Assembly: GCA_963817335.1 (NCBI GenBank)
Contig: CAWFNX010000001.1
Location: forward strand, 868,001 to 932,000
Direction: 5' to 3'
DNA: 64,000 nt
From: AV40 sp963817335
Lineage (GTDB): Bacteria; Verrucomicrobiota; Verrucomicrobiia; Chthoniobacterales; UBA10450
Positions 17,915 through 27,428 of this stretch are shown in pieces. The notes under the pieces were generated by a model that had not been told where the DNA came from, did not search any database, and was given only the letters and a program-made list of their open reading frames with translations. Within the stretch, counting starts at the first letter, position 1; the number at the start of each line of letters is the position of its first letter. The translations under genes were made by a program, and so were the position numbers.

Positions 17915-17960
17915 CCGCCAATTTTACGCAAGATCGACAATTGCGCGCAAAATTTTTTTC

Positions 17961-18020
17961 TGGAGGGACACGCGCCGTCGTGTCCCAAATATTAGGGCGC
18001 CGACAGCGCGACGCCCTCCA
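17961..18020. repeat. Double-hairpin intergenic element, copy 3
   Basis: Outer arms TGGAGGG/CCCTCCA enclose hairpins GGGACACG...CGTGTCCC and GGGCG...CGCCC. It lies between smc and E1alpha, 3 bp past the smc stop codon. It has the same two-hairpin layout as the other copies with a different sequence. Confidence 0.7.
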
Positions 18021-18022
18021 AA

Positions 18023-21000
18023 TTAGCCGGCGCGGCTCGTTTTTTGGTGACCGTTGCCGTTTTCGGCCAGAGCAAATTGCCTTTGAGACGGCGCTGTCTC
18101 CCTCTGCGCCGGCTGGGTTTGTTCGGTCGCAGGCGGCGCGGTCATTTTCATCCCGACCAACTTACTGATGCCACGTTCCTGCATGGTCACGCCATAAAGA
18201 ATATCGGCCTTGGAAATCGTCCGCTTGTTGTGGGTGATGATGACGAACTGACTTTGGGTAATGAACCGATCGAGCATGCGACAGAAACGGTTGATGTTGC
18301 TCTCATCCAGAGGCGCGTCGATTTCGTCCAGAACGCAGAACGGACTTGGCCGCACCATGTAAATCGAGAACAATAGCGCGACGGCCGTCATCGCGCGCTC
18401 GCCACCGCTCAGGAGCGAAACGCTTTGCAACTGCTTGCCGGGAGGCTTGGCCGAAATCTCAATCCCGCAGTTCAGCGGATCGCTTTCGTCCATCAACACC
18501 AGATCGGCGCGGCCGCCACCGAACAGCTCCGCGAACATCTCCTTAAAGTTCGCCCGAATCTGCGCGAACGTGTCGGCGAACAACGTTCTCGTCGTTGAAT
18601 TGATCCTGGCGATGACGTCGAGCAACTCGCGCCGTGAGTTCGTGAGATCGGTGTTTTGCGATTCGAGGAATTTGTAGCGTTCTTCGAGCTCATCGTATTC
18701 CTGGACCGCGTCGAGATTAACCGGGCCCATGTTATCGAGCTGGCGGGTGAGATCGGCGACCAGGTTCTGCAAATCCTCGTCCGCAAGATCGACTTTTTGG
18801 TGGATCGCGCTCTCCGAGCGCGATGATTTCGACTCGGCTTCGCCGCTGATAGTATCACCGCCCGCGGAGCGGTCGGTCCACCTTTTCAGTTGAACCCGCA
18901 AAGTCTTATCAAACTCAGCTTCGTCCGGCGCGAATTCACGCAAATCAACCTGGTAACGGCGCGAAATCATTTCGACCAGATTATCGATTTGCATTTGCAA
19001 TTGGGATTCACGGACCTGTTGATGACCGCGGCGCTCCTGAAATTCGCTCAGCGAATCACGCAGCTTGCGCAATTCGGTTTCGCGTTTCTGAACGGCGGTA
19101 AGGCGCTCGGTTCGTTGGGAAGAAATTTCGTTTGCCTTTGCTTCTGCTTCGGCGGCCCGTGAGCTTTGTTCCTTGATCGCGGCTTCAGCGTCCCGATTTT
19201 CCTGCGCTTGCGCTGTTAGTTTGGTCTCGTAATTGGCGATATCGGCCTTGCGCGAATCGATCAGTTCCACGAGTTCAGCATCGCGCGAGGCCATTGGTTG
19301 ACGTTGTGCCTCAAGACCTTCCAGGCGCTGGCCCGCGGTGGCGATCGCCAATCGCAAATTATTTAGCGATTCGACCGTCTTCTCCTCGTCCGAACGCGCG
19401 CCTTTTTCATCCTTCTCCGCGTCAATTTGCGCAGCCTCGTGTTCGGCCAGGTCGTTGCGCGCTGCTTCCAATTCCTCTTCCAGCCCGGCTACCCGTTGAT
19501 TGGCCGATTCGATTTGCTGCTCAAGGGTCGCCTTTTCGGATTTTAGATTTTCAATCTTCCGGTCGGCTTCCACCTCGCCGGTCTGAAGCAGCGAAATTTT
19601 GTGGGCGAAAGTGGAATGCGACAGATGCGCGGTTTGATGGTGTGAACGAGCCTCGTCCACCTGTCGCGAGGCAGTCTCGATGTTGGTCTTCACCTGGTCG
19701 CGCTTTTGAACGGCGATTTCTTGCTGGTTTTCGCATTCGACCATTTCTTTCTCCAACGCCGCCACTCTCGCTTTGCGCGCGAGCAACGAGTCGGCCTTGA
19801 CCGTGCTGCTGCCGCCGAAAACGATGCCTTCGGTCGAGATGAATTCGCCGTCCAGCGTCGCCATCGCGAGAGTCGGCTCATCTTTTTTTGCAGCGAGCGC
19901 GTCATCCAACCTCGCAAAAATCACCACGCCGCTGAGCAACTGGCGCAGGAGGGGCTCCAGTCCGCGCGGAGTGACCACTTTGTCGATCGCCCAGGCCAGC
20001 GCGCCTTTCGGCAAACTCTTGCGGACCGACTCGTGGGAGGAAGGACCAAGTTTCGAAACGAACAGCGCGGCCTGACCGAGCTTCTTTTTGGTCAAGCGCG
20101 CCAGAATTTCCTCTGCGCTCTGAAGGTCTTTCAAAACCACCGCGTGCAGATTTCGGCCTAGCGCGGCCTCGATTGCCGGAATGAATTTGGGATCGACATC
20201 GATCTGCGCGACGAGCGATCCGACAATCGACCCGCGATAGCGCTCCGGATCGTCCAATCCTTTAAGAACAGCTTGCGAACCCTGGGCGAGTCCTTCGCCT
20301 TCGGCATTCAGCTGGCGCAAAACTTCCATGGTTGAACGTTTTTCGGCGAGGGTGCGCTCTAAGGTTCCGACCTCGCTGTCAGCATTGGCCAGAAGTTCCT
20401 GTTGCCGCCGCAAATTTGCTTCCGCGGTTTGCGACTGCGCGAGTAATTCTTGAAGTCTTTGTTGCTCAGCCTCGGTGGACTGGTGCGCGGCGGCGATTTC
20501 GGCGGCGACTTTCTCGCGAGCTTTCGTTGCCTCGTTAATTTCCGACGAGAGTTGCCGAATTTTCTCTTCGGTTAATTCGCGACGCGCTCTGAGCCCGGCG
20601 AACTCATCTTCCAGTTTATCAATCCGCGCCTCGTATTTCGACAGCGATACGCTTGCGTCTTTGCGTTCGGTTTCGCGCGCTTCGCGCCGGGCCCGCAGCT
20701 GGTCGAGCGCTTCAGCGACTGTGGCCAATTCAGCTTGTTTGGATTGAAGGAGGTGCTGCGTCTTTTCAATCAGCGCGTCGCTTTCGCGAATCTGATTTGC
20801 GTGCTGGTTACGCTTGTTTTCAGCTCCGGAAATATCGTTGCGGGCGCGCTCGATTAAATCATTCAGCTCTTCTTTGCGCTGCTGATTGAATTCCATCCGG
20901 CTCTTATTGGCGGCAATCCCGCTTTGCAACCGCTGCGCTTCGGCGCGGATATCGGCAATTTCGATGTCGATCTTGTCCAGCGCCTGGCGCTGCGTGGTCA

Positions 21001-21805
21001 GATCGCTCTCCTGTTGATCGATCTTTGCTCGCCCAGTTTGCTCGGAACCTGCAATCTTTTCGATTTCCGCCCGGCAATGAGCGAGATCGGTTTCCAGTTT
21101 GGCGAGTTGCTTTTTGGAATGATGCGTCTCGAGCACGCGCAAATCGGTGTGTAAGGCTTGATAACGTCGCGCTTTGCCGGCCTGCCGTTGAAGCGAACCG
21201 ATTTGTCGCTTCACCTCTTTGATCACGTCGCCAATCCGAAGAAGATTCGCTTCGGTAGCTTCAAGCTTTCGGAGCGCCTCTTTCTTTTGCGATTTGTATT
21301 TCGTGATCCCGGCCGCTTCCTCAAAGATCGCGCGACGGTCTTCCGGGCGCGAGCTCAGGATCATGTCGATCTTGCCCTGTTCCATCATCGAATAGGCGGA
21401 ACGCCCAACGCCGGTATCCGCGAAAAGATTCTGAATGTCTTTCAACCGGCACGCCGTTTTGTTGAGCAAGTATTCGGAATTTCCATCTCGATAAACCCGG
21501 CGAGTGACCCGGACATCGTGCCAATCGACATTCAATTCCGATGCGCAATCGGTGAAGGTTAGCGAGACTTCGGCAAAACTGAGCGGCTTGCGATTGTCGG
21601 TGCCGTTAAAAATTACGTCGGCCATTTCTCCGCCGCGAAGCGACTTGGCGGATTGCTCGCCGAGCACCCATTTGATCGCGTCGAGCAGGTTGGATTTGCC
21701 GCAACCGTTTGGACCGACGATCGCGGTCACGCCTTCGTGAAAATTGAAGATGGTTTTATCGGCGAACGATTTGAAGCCGAAAAGTTCGAGCGATTGTAAA
21801 TGCAT
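18023..21805 (-). CDS. smc: Chromosome segregation protein SMC
   Basis: The 1260 residues have the SMC layout: N-terminal ATPase half with Walker A GPNGCGKSNLLDAIKWVLGE, coiled coil (about 170-500), hinge (about 520-660, GSIVGSLVAQIDVD), return coiled coil, and C-terminal half with signature LSGGERAMTAVALLFSI and Walker B CVLDEIDAPLDE. It compacts and segregates the chromosome with ScpA/ScpB, which are not in this window. The C-terminal 45 residues (APPATEQTQPAQRETAPSQ) are a disordered tail. It is well separated (150-170 bp) from the divergent permease gene. Confidence 0.97.
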   Translation of the reverse strand: MHLQSLELFGFKSFADKTIFNFHEGVTAIVGPNGCGKSNLLDAIKWVLGEQSAKSLRGGEMADVIFNGTDNRKPLSFAEVSLTFTDCASELNVDWHDVRVTRRVYRDGNSEYLLNKTACRLKDIQNLFADTGVGRSAYSMMEQGKIDMILSSRPEDRRAIFEEAAGITKYKSQKKEALRKLEATEANLLRIGDVIKEVKRQIGSLQRQAGKARRYQALHTDLRVLETHHSKKQLAKLETDLAHCRAEIEKIAGSEQTGRAKIDQQESDLTTQRQALDKIDIEIADIRAEAQRLQSGIAANKSRMEFNQQRKEELNDLIERARNDISGAENKRNQHANQIRESDALIEKTQHLLQSKQAELATVAEALDQLRARREARETERKDASVSLSKYEARIDKLEDEFAGLRARRELTEEKIRQLSSEINEATKAREKVAAEIAAAHQSTEAEQQRLQELLAQSQTAEANLRRQQELLANADSEVGTLERTLAEKRSTMEVLRQLNAEGEGLAQGSQAVLKGLDDPERYRGSIVGSLVAQIDVDPKFIPAIEAALGRNLHAVVLKDLQSAEEILARLTKKKLGQAALFVSKLGPSSHESVRKSLPKGALAWAIDKVVTPRGLEPLLRQLLSGVVIFARLDDALAAKKDEPTLAMATLDGEFISTEGIVFGGSSTVKADSLLARKARVAALEKEMVECENQQEIAVQKRDQVKTNIETASRQVDEARSHHQTAHLSHSTFAHKISLLQTGEVEADRKIENLKSEKATLEQQIESANQRVAGLEEELEAARNDLAEHEAAQIDAEKDEKGARSDEEKTVESLNNLRLAIATAGQRLEGLEAQRQPMASRDAELVELIDSRKADIANYETKLTAQAQENRDAEAAIKEQSSRAAEAEAKANEISSQRTERLTAVQKRETELRKLRDSLSEFQERRGHQQVRESQLQMQIDNLVEMISRRYQVDLREFAPDEAEFDKTLRVQLKRWTDRSAGGDTISGEAESKSSRSESAIHQKVDLADEDLQNLVADLTRQLDNMGPVNLDAVQEYDELEERYKFLESQNTDLTNSRRELLDVIARINSTTRTLFADTFAQIRANFKEMFAELFGGGRADLVLMDESDPLNCGIEISAKPPGKQLQSVSLLSGGERAMTAVALLFSIYMVRPSPFCVLDEIDAPLDESNINRFCRMLDRFITQSQFVIITHNKRTISKADILYGVTMQERGISKLVGMKMTAPPATEQTQPAQRETAPSQRQFALAENGNGHQKTSRAG

Positions 21806-21977
21806 GTGGGCGGGGCCCAGCTGTCAGCCTTATGGCCAATATAGTAGCCCAGGTGCCGTGACAAGCAAAATTACACAACTTGTGGGCTTGGGGGACTCCT
21901 AAAGCCCCACATTTTGTGCTTGGGGCGGGGCGCGTTACCTCTTGCCTCGTCCCGGTAAATTCGGCACCATCCGGCCC

Positions 21978-23312
21978 ATGATCGGCGAGGAAACAGCGGA
22001 GATTCAGCAAGCCGAACGCGTTGATCACCAGCTCATCCGCGGAATCGGAATTCCCGCGCTCACCGCAAACATCGTCAGTTCCACTATCGGTGCGGGAATC
22101 TTTGTAATCCCGGCGGCAGTCGCGCGAGGCCTGGGTCCGGCTGCGCCGCTTGCGTTCATTTGTTGTGCGATCGCCATGATTTTGTTCGTAACCTGTTTCG
22201 CGATTGCTGGCAGTCGCGTCTCGTTGACCGGCGGCCTTTATGCCTACGTCGAAGTTGCCTTTGGCAAATACGTCGGATTTCTCGCGGGCATTCTTTATTT
22301 CCTGACCGCGCTTGGCGCGGTTGCTGGTGTTGTGAACGTACTCGCGAACTCGATTGCGCTGGTCGCTCCCTTTCTTGGCAGCCCGGTGATGCGCATCGCC
22401 GTGATGTTCGCTGTCTATGGCCTCCTTGTTGGGATCAACATTCGCGGCGTGCGCGAAGGGGCTGGTGCGGTCACGGTAATTACGGTCGCAAAACTTTTGC
22501 CGCTGTTGTTGTTTATCGGCGCAGGTATTTTTTTCATTCACGCCCCAAACTTGAGTTGGGGCGGCTGGCCCGGCAGCAAACCGCTTGGTGACGCGGTGAT
22601 TCTTTTGATTTTCGCGTTCGTCGGAATTGAAGTCGCGTTGATCCCCAGCGGCGAAGTCAAAAATCCCGCGCGCACAGTGCCGCGGTCGGCCTATCTCGCG
22701 CTGGTCACGACTACGATCATTTACATTTTGATCCAGCTGGTCGCACAGGGAACGCTTGGCCCTGATCTTGCGAATCATTCGGACGCGCCGTTGGCTGAAG
22801 CCGCGGCGAAGTTTCTCGGCAACATTGGCCGAACGGTTTTGATCGCCGGCGCGACGATTTCGGCGTTTGGTTTCGTCACCAGCGACATTCTTAGCTCGCC
22901 GCGGATGATTTTTGCCTTTGGCCGGGACGGCGCGTTACCAACTTTTTTCGCGCACGTGCATCCGCGGTATCGATCGCCCGATGTCGCGATCATCACTTAT
23001 GCGACGCTGGCGTTTATTTTGTCGATTAGCGGGACGTTCGAACAATTAGCGGTGCTCTCAAATGTCGCCGTGTTGCTCATGTATCTTCTTTGCTGCGCGA
23101 GCTGTTGGGTTTTGTTGAAGCGCGATGTTCGTTCCGATCCCGCGGCCGCGGGATTTAATTTCCCCGGGATGAAAATTGTGCCCGCATTGGCAATCGTCGC
23201 GATTATCTGGATTTTGGTACACGCAACCATGCGCGAATTTGCCGTAACCGGAATCGTTTTGGTGGTGGCTTCGATTTTTTATCTGATTCGCGCCCGACTC
23301 CGGCAGAAGTAA
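21978..23312 (+). CDS. APC-family amino acid permease
   Basis: About 444 residues with 12 hydrophobic segments. The family start motif is ITANIVSSTIGAGIFVIPAAVARGLG (short form STIGAGIF, residues about 40-47), followed by SLTGGLYAYVEVAFG and the helix-6 region FAFVGIEVALIPSGEVKNPART. This matches amino acid/polyamine antiporters or symporters of the APC superfamily. Substrate is unknown. A TTG 36 bases upstream extends the frame, but the ATG at 21978 is preferred. The 172-bp region upstream holds a GGGCTT/AAGCCC inverted repeat and otherwise nothing recognised. Confidence 0.85.
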   Translation: MIGEETAEIQQAERVDHQLIRGIGIPALTANIVSSTIGAGIFVIPAAVARGLGPAAPLAFICCAIAMILFVTCFAIAGSRVSLTGGLYAYVEVAFGKYVGFLAGILYFLTALGAVAGVVNVLANSIALVAPFLGSPVMRIAVMFAVYGLLVGINIRGVREGAGAVTVITVAKLLPLLLFIGAGIFFIHAPNLSWGGWPGSKPLGDAVILLIFAFVGIEVALIPSGEVKNPARTVPRSAYLALVTTTIIYILIQLVAQGTLGPDLANHSDAPLAEAAAKFLGNIGRTVLIAGATISAFGFVTSDILSSPRMIFAFGRDGALPTFFAHVHPRYRSPDVAIITYATLAFILSISGTFEQLAVLSNVAVLLMYLLCCASCWVLLKRDVRSDPAAAGFNFPGMKIVPALAIVAIIWILVHATMREFAVTGIVLVVASIFYLIRARLRQK

Positions 23313-23347
23313 TAGGCAAACCGCGAAAAACCGTTTAGATTTTGGTT

Positions 23348-24682
23348 ATGCGCGACGATTATCTTCAAGATTATTATTCTTTTTTGCGGTTCCCGAGCGT
23401 TTCAACCGATGAAAAATACGCCGGCAAAGTTCGCGATTGCGCGCAATGGCTTTCAGAAAAACTGACCAAGATCGGTTTGGAGTCCAAAGTCGTGCCCACG
23501 GCCGGCCATCCAATCGTCTGGGCGCGGAACGAACATAAAAAAAACCGGCCGACGGTTTTGCTCTACGGCCATTACGATGTTCAGCCGCCTGATCCGCTCG
23601 ATCTGTGGGAATCGCCGCCCTTCGAGCCGGTCTTGAAAAACGGTTACGTTTTCGCGCGTGGTGCGACCGACAACAAAGGCCAGATTCTCGCCCACATCAT
23701 CGGAATTCAAGAGACGCTCCAAAAAAATGGCGACTTGCCGGTGAATATCGATCTCGTCATCGAAGGCGAAGAGGAAGTCGGCAGTCAAAATCTCGGAAAA
23801 TTTCTGACCGACAATCGCGAGGCGTTGAAATGCGAAGTCGTCCTGGTTTCGGACACCGGAATGATCGCCAAACAGACGCCGACCTTGAGTTATGGATTGC
23901 GTGGGGTTGCGGCGCTCGAGGTCAAAGTCACTGGCCCGAAAATGGATCTGCACTCCGGTGTTTTTGGCGGCGCGGTCGCAAATCCTGCAGCAGCGCTCGC
24001 GAGAATGCTGGCGTCGCTTCACGATTCAAACGGCCACATCGCAGTGGACGGTTTCTATGACGATGTTGCGCCGTTACAAGATTGGGAGCGCGAAGCTTGG
24101 AGAAAGTTGCCGATTGATGCGGATGCCGAAATGCTCGGGGAAACTCGCGCGCCGGCCCTTTTTGGCGAATCAGGATTCAGCACGCTCGAGCGAATTTGGG
24201 CGCGTCCGACCGCGGAGATCAATGGAATCGGCGGCGGCTACCAGGGGCCGGGAACGAAAACCGTTCTGCCGAGTCACGCGATGGCGAAGCTGACATTTCG
24301 GTTGGTTCCGAATCAACAGGCAGACGCGATTATCGATCGGGTGAAAAAACATCTGCAAAAAAATCTGCCGCCGGGTGTCACTGTCGAAATGACTGCCGGC
24401 CATCACGGGCCGTGGTATCTGACTGATCCGAACAGCAAGTTTGGAAAAGCTGCCCAGCACGCTCTCAAAAAGGCGTTCGGCAAGGATGCCGCGCTCATCC
24501 GCGAAGGCGGCAGTATTCCGATCGTTTCCGATTTCCGAAAGATCCTTGGCGTGGAAACGCTGTTGCTTGGTCTGGCGTTGCAGGATTGTCGCGCCCATTC
24601 GCCCAACGAAAATTTCCCGCTGGAGAATTTCGACATCGGGATTCGAATGAACCAGGCGATTCTGCAAGAATTGGCGGCGTGA
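23348..24682 (+). CDS. M20-family metallopeptidase (dipeptidase)
   Basis: About 444 residues. The metal ligands are visible: GHYDVQPPDPLDLWESPPFE (H and the following D), ARGATDNKG (bridging Asp), EGEEEVGS (catalytic Glu-Glu), SDTGM and the C-terminal CRAHSPNE (last His). The dimerisation domain begins near GLRGVAALEVKVTGP. This is the CNDP/DUG1-like branch of M20, which hydrolyses dipeptides with two Zn or Mn ions in the cytosol. The ATG at 23348 is used. The stop overlaps the GTG start of the next gene (GTGA), so the two are probably cotranscribed. Confidence 0.88.
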   Translation: MRDDYLQDYYSFLRFPSVSTDEKYAGKVRDCAQWLSEKLTKIGLESKVVPTAGHPIVWARNEHKKNRPTVLLYGHYDVQPPDPLDLWESPPFEPVLKNGYVFARGATDNKGQILAHIIGIQETLQKNGDLPVNIDLVIEGEEEVGSQNLGKFLTDNREALKCEVVLVSDTGMIAKQTPTLSYGLRGVAALEVKVTGPKMDLHSGVFGGAVANPAAALARMLASLHDSNGHIAVDGFYDDVAPLQDWEREAWRKLPIDADAEMLGETRAPALFGESGFSTLERIWARPTAEINGIGGGYQGPGTKTVLPSHAMAKLTFRLVPNQQADAIIDRVKKHLQKNLPPGVTVEMTAGHHGPWYLTDPNSKFGKAAQHALKKAFGKDAALIREGGSIPIVSDFRKILGVETLLLGLALQDCRAHSPNENFPLENFDIGIRMNQAILQELAA

Positions 24683-25932
24683 AAGTAAGAGCGCGTTTCC
24701 TCTTCGTGATGGGATTGGCCGTCGCGATGAGTTTCGCGCCGGTTTCCGCCCAGGAAGAAAAGGAAACGCTGGGCGACAAGTTAAAGAGAATTTTTACCCG
24801 TCCGTTGCCCACGCCAACGCCGCGAAAACCCCACAAAAGAAGTTCGCCGTCTCCAACCCCGATGCCGGTTTCGTCCGAAACTCCGTCTTCGTCACTGGAA
24901 AGCGCGTCGCCAATTCCGTCTTACGGCGAAACGCCGCTGCCCACGGAAACCATTCAGGCTGCAACGCCACCACGCACCCAATATTTCGAACCGGTGCGGC
25001 CAATCAATCCCGGGCCACGTGACCGAAGCTTGCAAAGAATAGTTCCTGCACCGCAAACGTCGTCGGTGCCGAGTGAAACCGAGACACCGGTTCCCGAGCT
25101 CACGCCGGAAGAAATTCCGGAATCGAGACCGATGCCGAGTTTGGGGGAAATGCTTTCGCCTGCGCCGCCTACCGAGACGCAGCCGAAAGAAAATGCGGAG
25201 GAAAGCCCAGTCCCGAGCCCGCCGGAAACAGTTCCACCTCCGAATGCTCAATCGGCTGGCTCTCCGGAGCTAATTCCCAGTGTTCAATCGCCGACACCAA
25301 CTTTCACGTTTGCTCCAGCGGTTATAGAAAAGGCAAAAACCCCAACGCCATTCCCGAAGACAACGCGAACTCCTGCCATTTCGATCGAAGGAATTTCAGA
25401 GTCTTCCGCGTACTCGCCCGACGTGAAAAAGATTGTCGACATTGGTCTCGCCCTGACGACCCGCGACCTTACTTATAAGTACGCGTCGGCTGATCCGACA
25501 AAGGGTGGAATGGATTACTCCGGTTTCATTTGGTACGTGTTTACGCAGTCGGGTGTGCAAAATGTGCCTCGCGACGCTCGCGAGCAATACGCCTGGGTGC
25601 GCAAGGCTGGAAATTTCCAGGCCGTGCTTGGTCACAGCGACGACACATTCGAGCTCGATGGGTTGAAGCCGGGAGACCTTCTTTTCTGGGCAAGCCCGTC
25701 CGGAGCGAGTCGCGAGCCGGAAATCACCCAAACAATGATCTATCTCGGTCGCGATAAGTCCACCAATCAACGGCTGATGATGGGGGCGAGCGAAGGCGGC
25801 ACTTTCAGGGGCGAGAAACAATCTGGTGTCGGGGTGTTCGATTTCAAACTTCGACCCGCTGAACAAGCAGACGAGGAGGCAACATCAGTGTTTGTTGGTT
25901 ATGGGCGCTTCCCGGATTTGTCCGGGAACTGA
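24679..25932 (+). CDS. Secreted NlpC/P60-like protein lacking catalytic Cys and His
   Basis: The GTG at 24679 overlaps the preceding stop and gives a clean signal peptide (KVRARFLFVMGLAVAMS...VSAQ). Residues about 40-255 are Pro/Ser/Thr/Glu-rich and disordered. The C-terminal 160 residues align with NlpC/P60 peptidoglycan peptidases: GGMDYSGFIWYVFTQSGV, REQYAW, LKPGDLLFWASP and TQTMIYLG. In active enzymes the first motif is DCSG and the last H-V-G-I-Y-L-G. Here the nucleophile position is Tyr280 and the His position is Gln351. It is probably a non-catalytic peptidoglycan-binding or regulatory protein. Confidence 0.75.
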   Translation: MKVRARFLFVMGLAVAMSFAPVSAQEEKETLGDKLKRIFTRPLPTPTPRKPHKRSSPSPTPMPVSSETPSSSLESASPIPSYGETPLPTETIQAATPPRTQYFEPVRPINPGPRDRSLQRIVPAPQTSSVPSETETPVPELTPEEIPESRPMPSLGEMLSPAPPTETQPKENAEESPVPSPPETVPPPNAQSAGSPELIPSVQSPTPTFTFAPAVIEKAKTPTPFPKTTRTPAISIEGISESSAYSPDVKKIVDIGLALTTRDLTYKYASADPTKGGMDYSGFIWYVFTQSGVQNVPRDAREQYAWVRKAGNFQAVLGHSDDTFELDGLKPGDLLFWASPSGASREPEITQTMIYLGRDKSTNQRLMMGASEGGTFRGEKQSGVGVFDFKLRPAEQADEEATSVFVGYGRFPDLSGN

Positions 25933-25961
25933 TCGCGCGCACCGCCGGACGATTCCGTCTT

Positions 25962-26129
25962 CTACGGATGGGCCGACGGCGTCGCCGTCGGCGATGGTTG
26001 CGAAACTGTGGTCGCAGCCTGCGATTTGTTTTGCCAAAGATGTTTTGCCAATGCGATCGCGACCAACAGCGTCACGATAACGATTACGATTCGCTGTTCG
26101 CGTTTTGTCAGCTCGAAAATCTTCGCCAT
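25962..26129 (-). CDS. Small single-span membrane protein
   Basis: 55 residues: charged N terminus (AKIFELTKREQR), one hydrophobic helix (IVIVIVTLLVAIALAKHLW) and a Ser/Thr/Pro tail. Its ATG overlaps the queC TAA by one base (TAATG), which supports translational coupling. No function is recognised. A longer frame reading into queC exists but is not preferred. Confidence 0.55.
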   Translation of the reverse strand: MAKIFELTKREQRIVIVIVTLLVAIALAKHLWQNKSQAATTVSQPSPTATPSAHP

Positions 26130-26812
26130 TAGGCAGCGTATTGAATCGGATCGCGAACGCCCGCTTCGTCGAAACCTTTTCGTCGTAACCGACACGAATC
26201 GCATTCACCGCAGGCGCGACCATCCGGACCCGGATCGTAACAGCTGTGAGTGAGTGCAAGGTCGACGTTCAGCTCAACCGCTTTGCGAACGATGTCAGCC
26301 TTCGACATTTTGAGAAGCGGCGCGTGGATCTGCATTCGCGCACCTTCCACTCCGGCTTTGGTCCCGATGTTGGCCAGGGTTTCGAAAAGCGCCATGTACT
26401 CCGGCCGGCAATCTGGGTAGCCGCTGTAATCGATTGCGTTCGCGCCGATAAAAATGTGGCCGGCGCCGATTGATTCGGCCCAAGCCAGGGCATGAGCGAG
26501 AAAAATCGTGTTCCGCGCCGGGACGTAGGTAACCGGAATTCCGGTGCCGATCTCCTTTTCGGACCGCGACTTCGGAACGTCGGCGTCGCCGGTCAGGGCC
26601 GAGCCGCCGAAGATCTGATTGTCGATCTTCGCGATGAGATGTTTTTTCGCGCCGAGCGATTTGGCGATTTTCTTTGCGGCATCGAGCTCACGTTGGTGGC
26701 GTTGCCCGTAATCAAAAGAGAGCGCGTGGGTTTCGTAGCCTTGCGAGCGCGCGATCGCGAGAGTTGTCGCCGAATCAAGCCCGCCGCTGAGGAGAACGAT
26801 TGCGTGTTTCAT
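26129..26812 (-). CDS. queC: 7-cyano-7-deazaguanine synthase QueC
   Basis: 227 residues. The PP-loop SGGLDSATT (9-17) binds ATP. FDYGQRHQRE, PARNTIFLAHALAWAE and the zinc-binding cysteines of HSCYDP...CGECDSCRLR complete the QueC pattern. It converts 7-carboxy-7-deazaguanine to preQ0 in queuosine biosynthesis. The queF gene for the next step lies just upstream on the same strand. A palindromic repeat sits between them. QueD and QueE are not seen here. Confidence 0.95.
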   Translation of the reverse strand: MKHAIVLLSGGLDSATTLAIARSQGYETHALSFDYGQRHQRELDAAKKIAKSLGAKKHLIAKIDNQIFGGSALTGDADVPKSRSEKEIGTGIPVTYVPARNTIFLAHALAWAESIGAGHIFIGANAIDYSGYPDCRPEYMALFETLANIGTKAGVEGARMQIHAPLLKMSKADIVRKAVELNVDLALTHSCYDPGPDGRACGECDSCRLRRKGFDEAGVRDPIQYAA

Positions 26813-26818
26813 GGAAGA

Positions 26819-26985
26819 AAATTCGAAACTCGAAATCCGAAGTTCGAAACAAACACAAAATTCAAAATCCGAATATCAGAAACAGTTCACTCAGCACATG
26901 TTTCAGGGTTAGATCCTTTTGGGATTTGGCAATTGTTTCGGATTTCGATATTCGGATTTCGAGTTTTGTGTTTCAAGGTTCGAAT
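26819..26985. repeat. ATTCGAA-type palindromic repeat, copy B
   Basis: Left arm (26821-26880) and right arm (26931-26985) consist of inverted CGAAATCCGAA words around a non-repetitive centre. The right arm shares about 35 identical bases with copy A (16750-16857). It overlaps the 3' end of queF and supplies its last codons. Confidence 0.7.
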
Positions 26986-27387
26986 ATCCCGCCTGCACCC
27001 TGAGCGCGATTCCGCCGCGCGCAGAGAATTGCGCGGTAACGTCGCTTCGCGAGGCGAGCAGACTTTCACGAAATCGTCGAGGATGCGATTGGTCACTGCT
27101 TCGTTGAAGGCGCGCTCGTTGCGGTAGGCCGCGAGATAGAACTTGAGCGATTTGCTTTCGACACACAGACGGTCGGGAACGTAATCGATCTCGATCCTCG
27201 CGAAATCGGGCTGCCCGGTCACGGGACAGAGGCAGGTAAAATCGTCTGTTTCAAAATGAATCTGATAATTCCGCCGCGCTGGATTTGGAAAAGTTTCGAG
27301 GCGCGCTTCGGACGGCGATGAGGGCAGCTTCGTTTCACTGCGGCCCAACAGGGTCAGTTTTTCGCCTTTAACAGTTGTCCGCTTCAT
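26909..27387 (-). CDS. queF: NADPH-dependent preQ0 reductase QueF, with a 1-base frameshift and repeat-derived tail
   Basis: MKRTTVKGEKLTLLGRSETK opens the protein. FTCLCPVTGQPDFARIEI holds the catalytic Cys, and CVESKSLKFYLAAYRNERAF is the substrate-binding motif. The frame then reads FVKVCSPREATLPRN, whereas the neighbouring frame gives the expected VTAQFSARGGIALRVQAGY. One base is therefore missing near 27040. After the frame is restored, the last 20 or so residues (TQNSKSEYRNPKQLPNPKRI) come from repeat copy B. QueF reduces preQ0 to preQ1 for queuosine tRNA modification. It lies directly upstream of queC. Confidence 0.85.
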
Positions 27388-27428
27388 CGCTTGAACGTTC
27401 AACGTGTAACGATGAACTTTCAAATCCA

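Noticed and set aside
21756..22778. Open frame of 340 codons antisense to the APC permease
   Set aside because: Low-complexity, charge-rich sequence with no domain; it is the shadow of a clear membrane-transporter gene.
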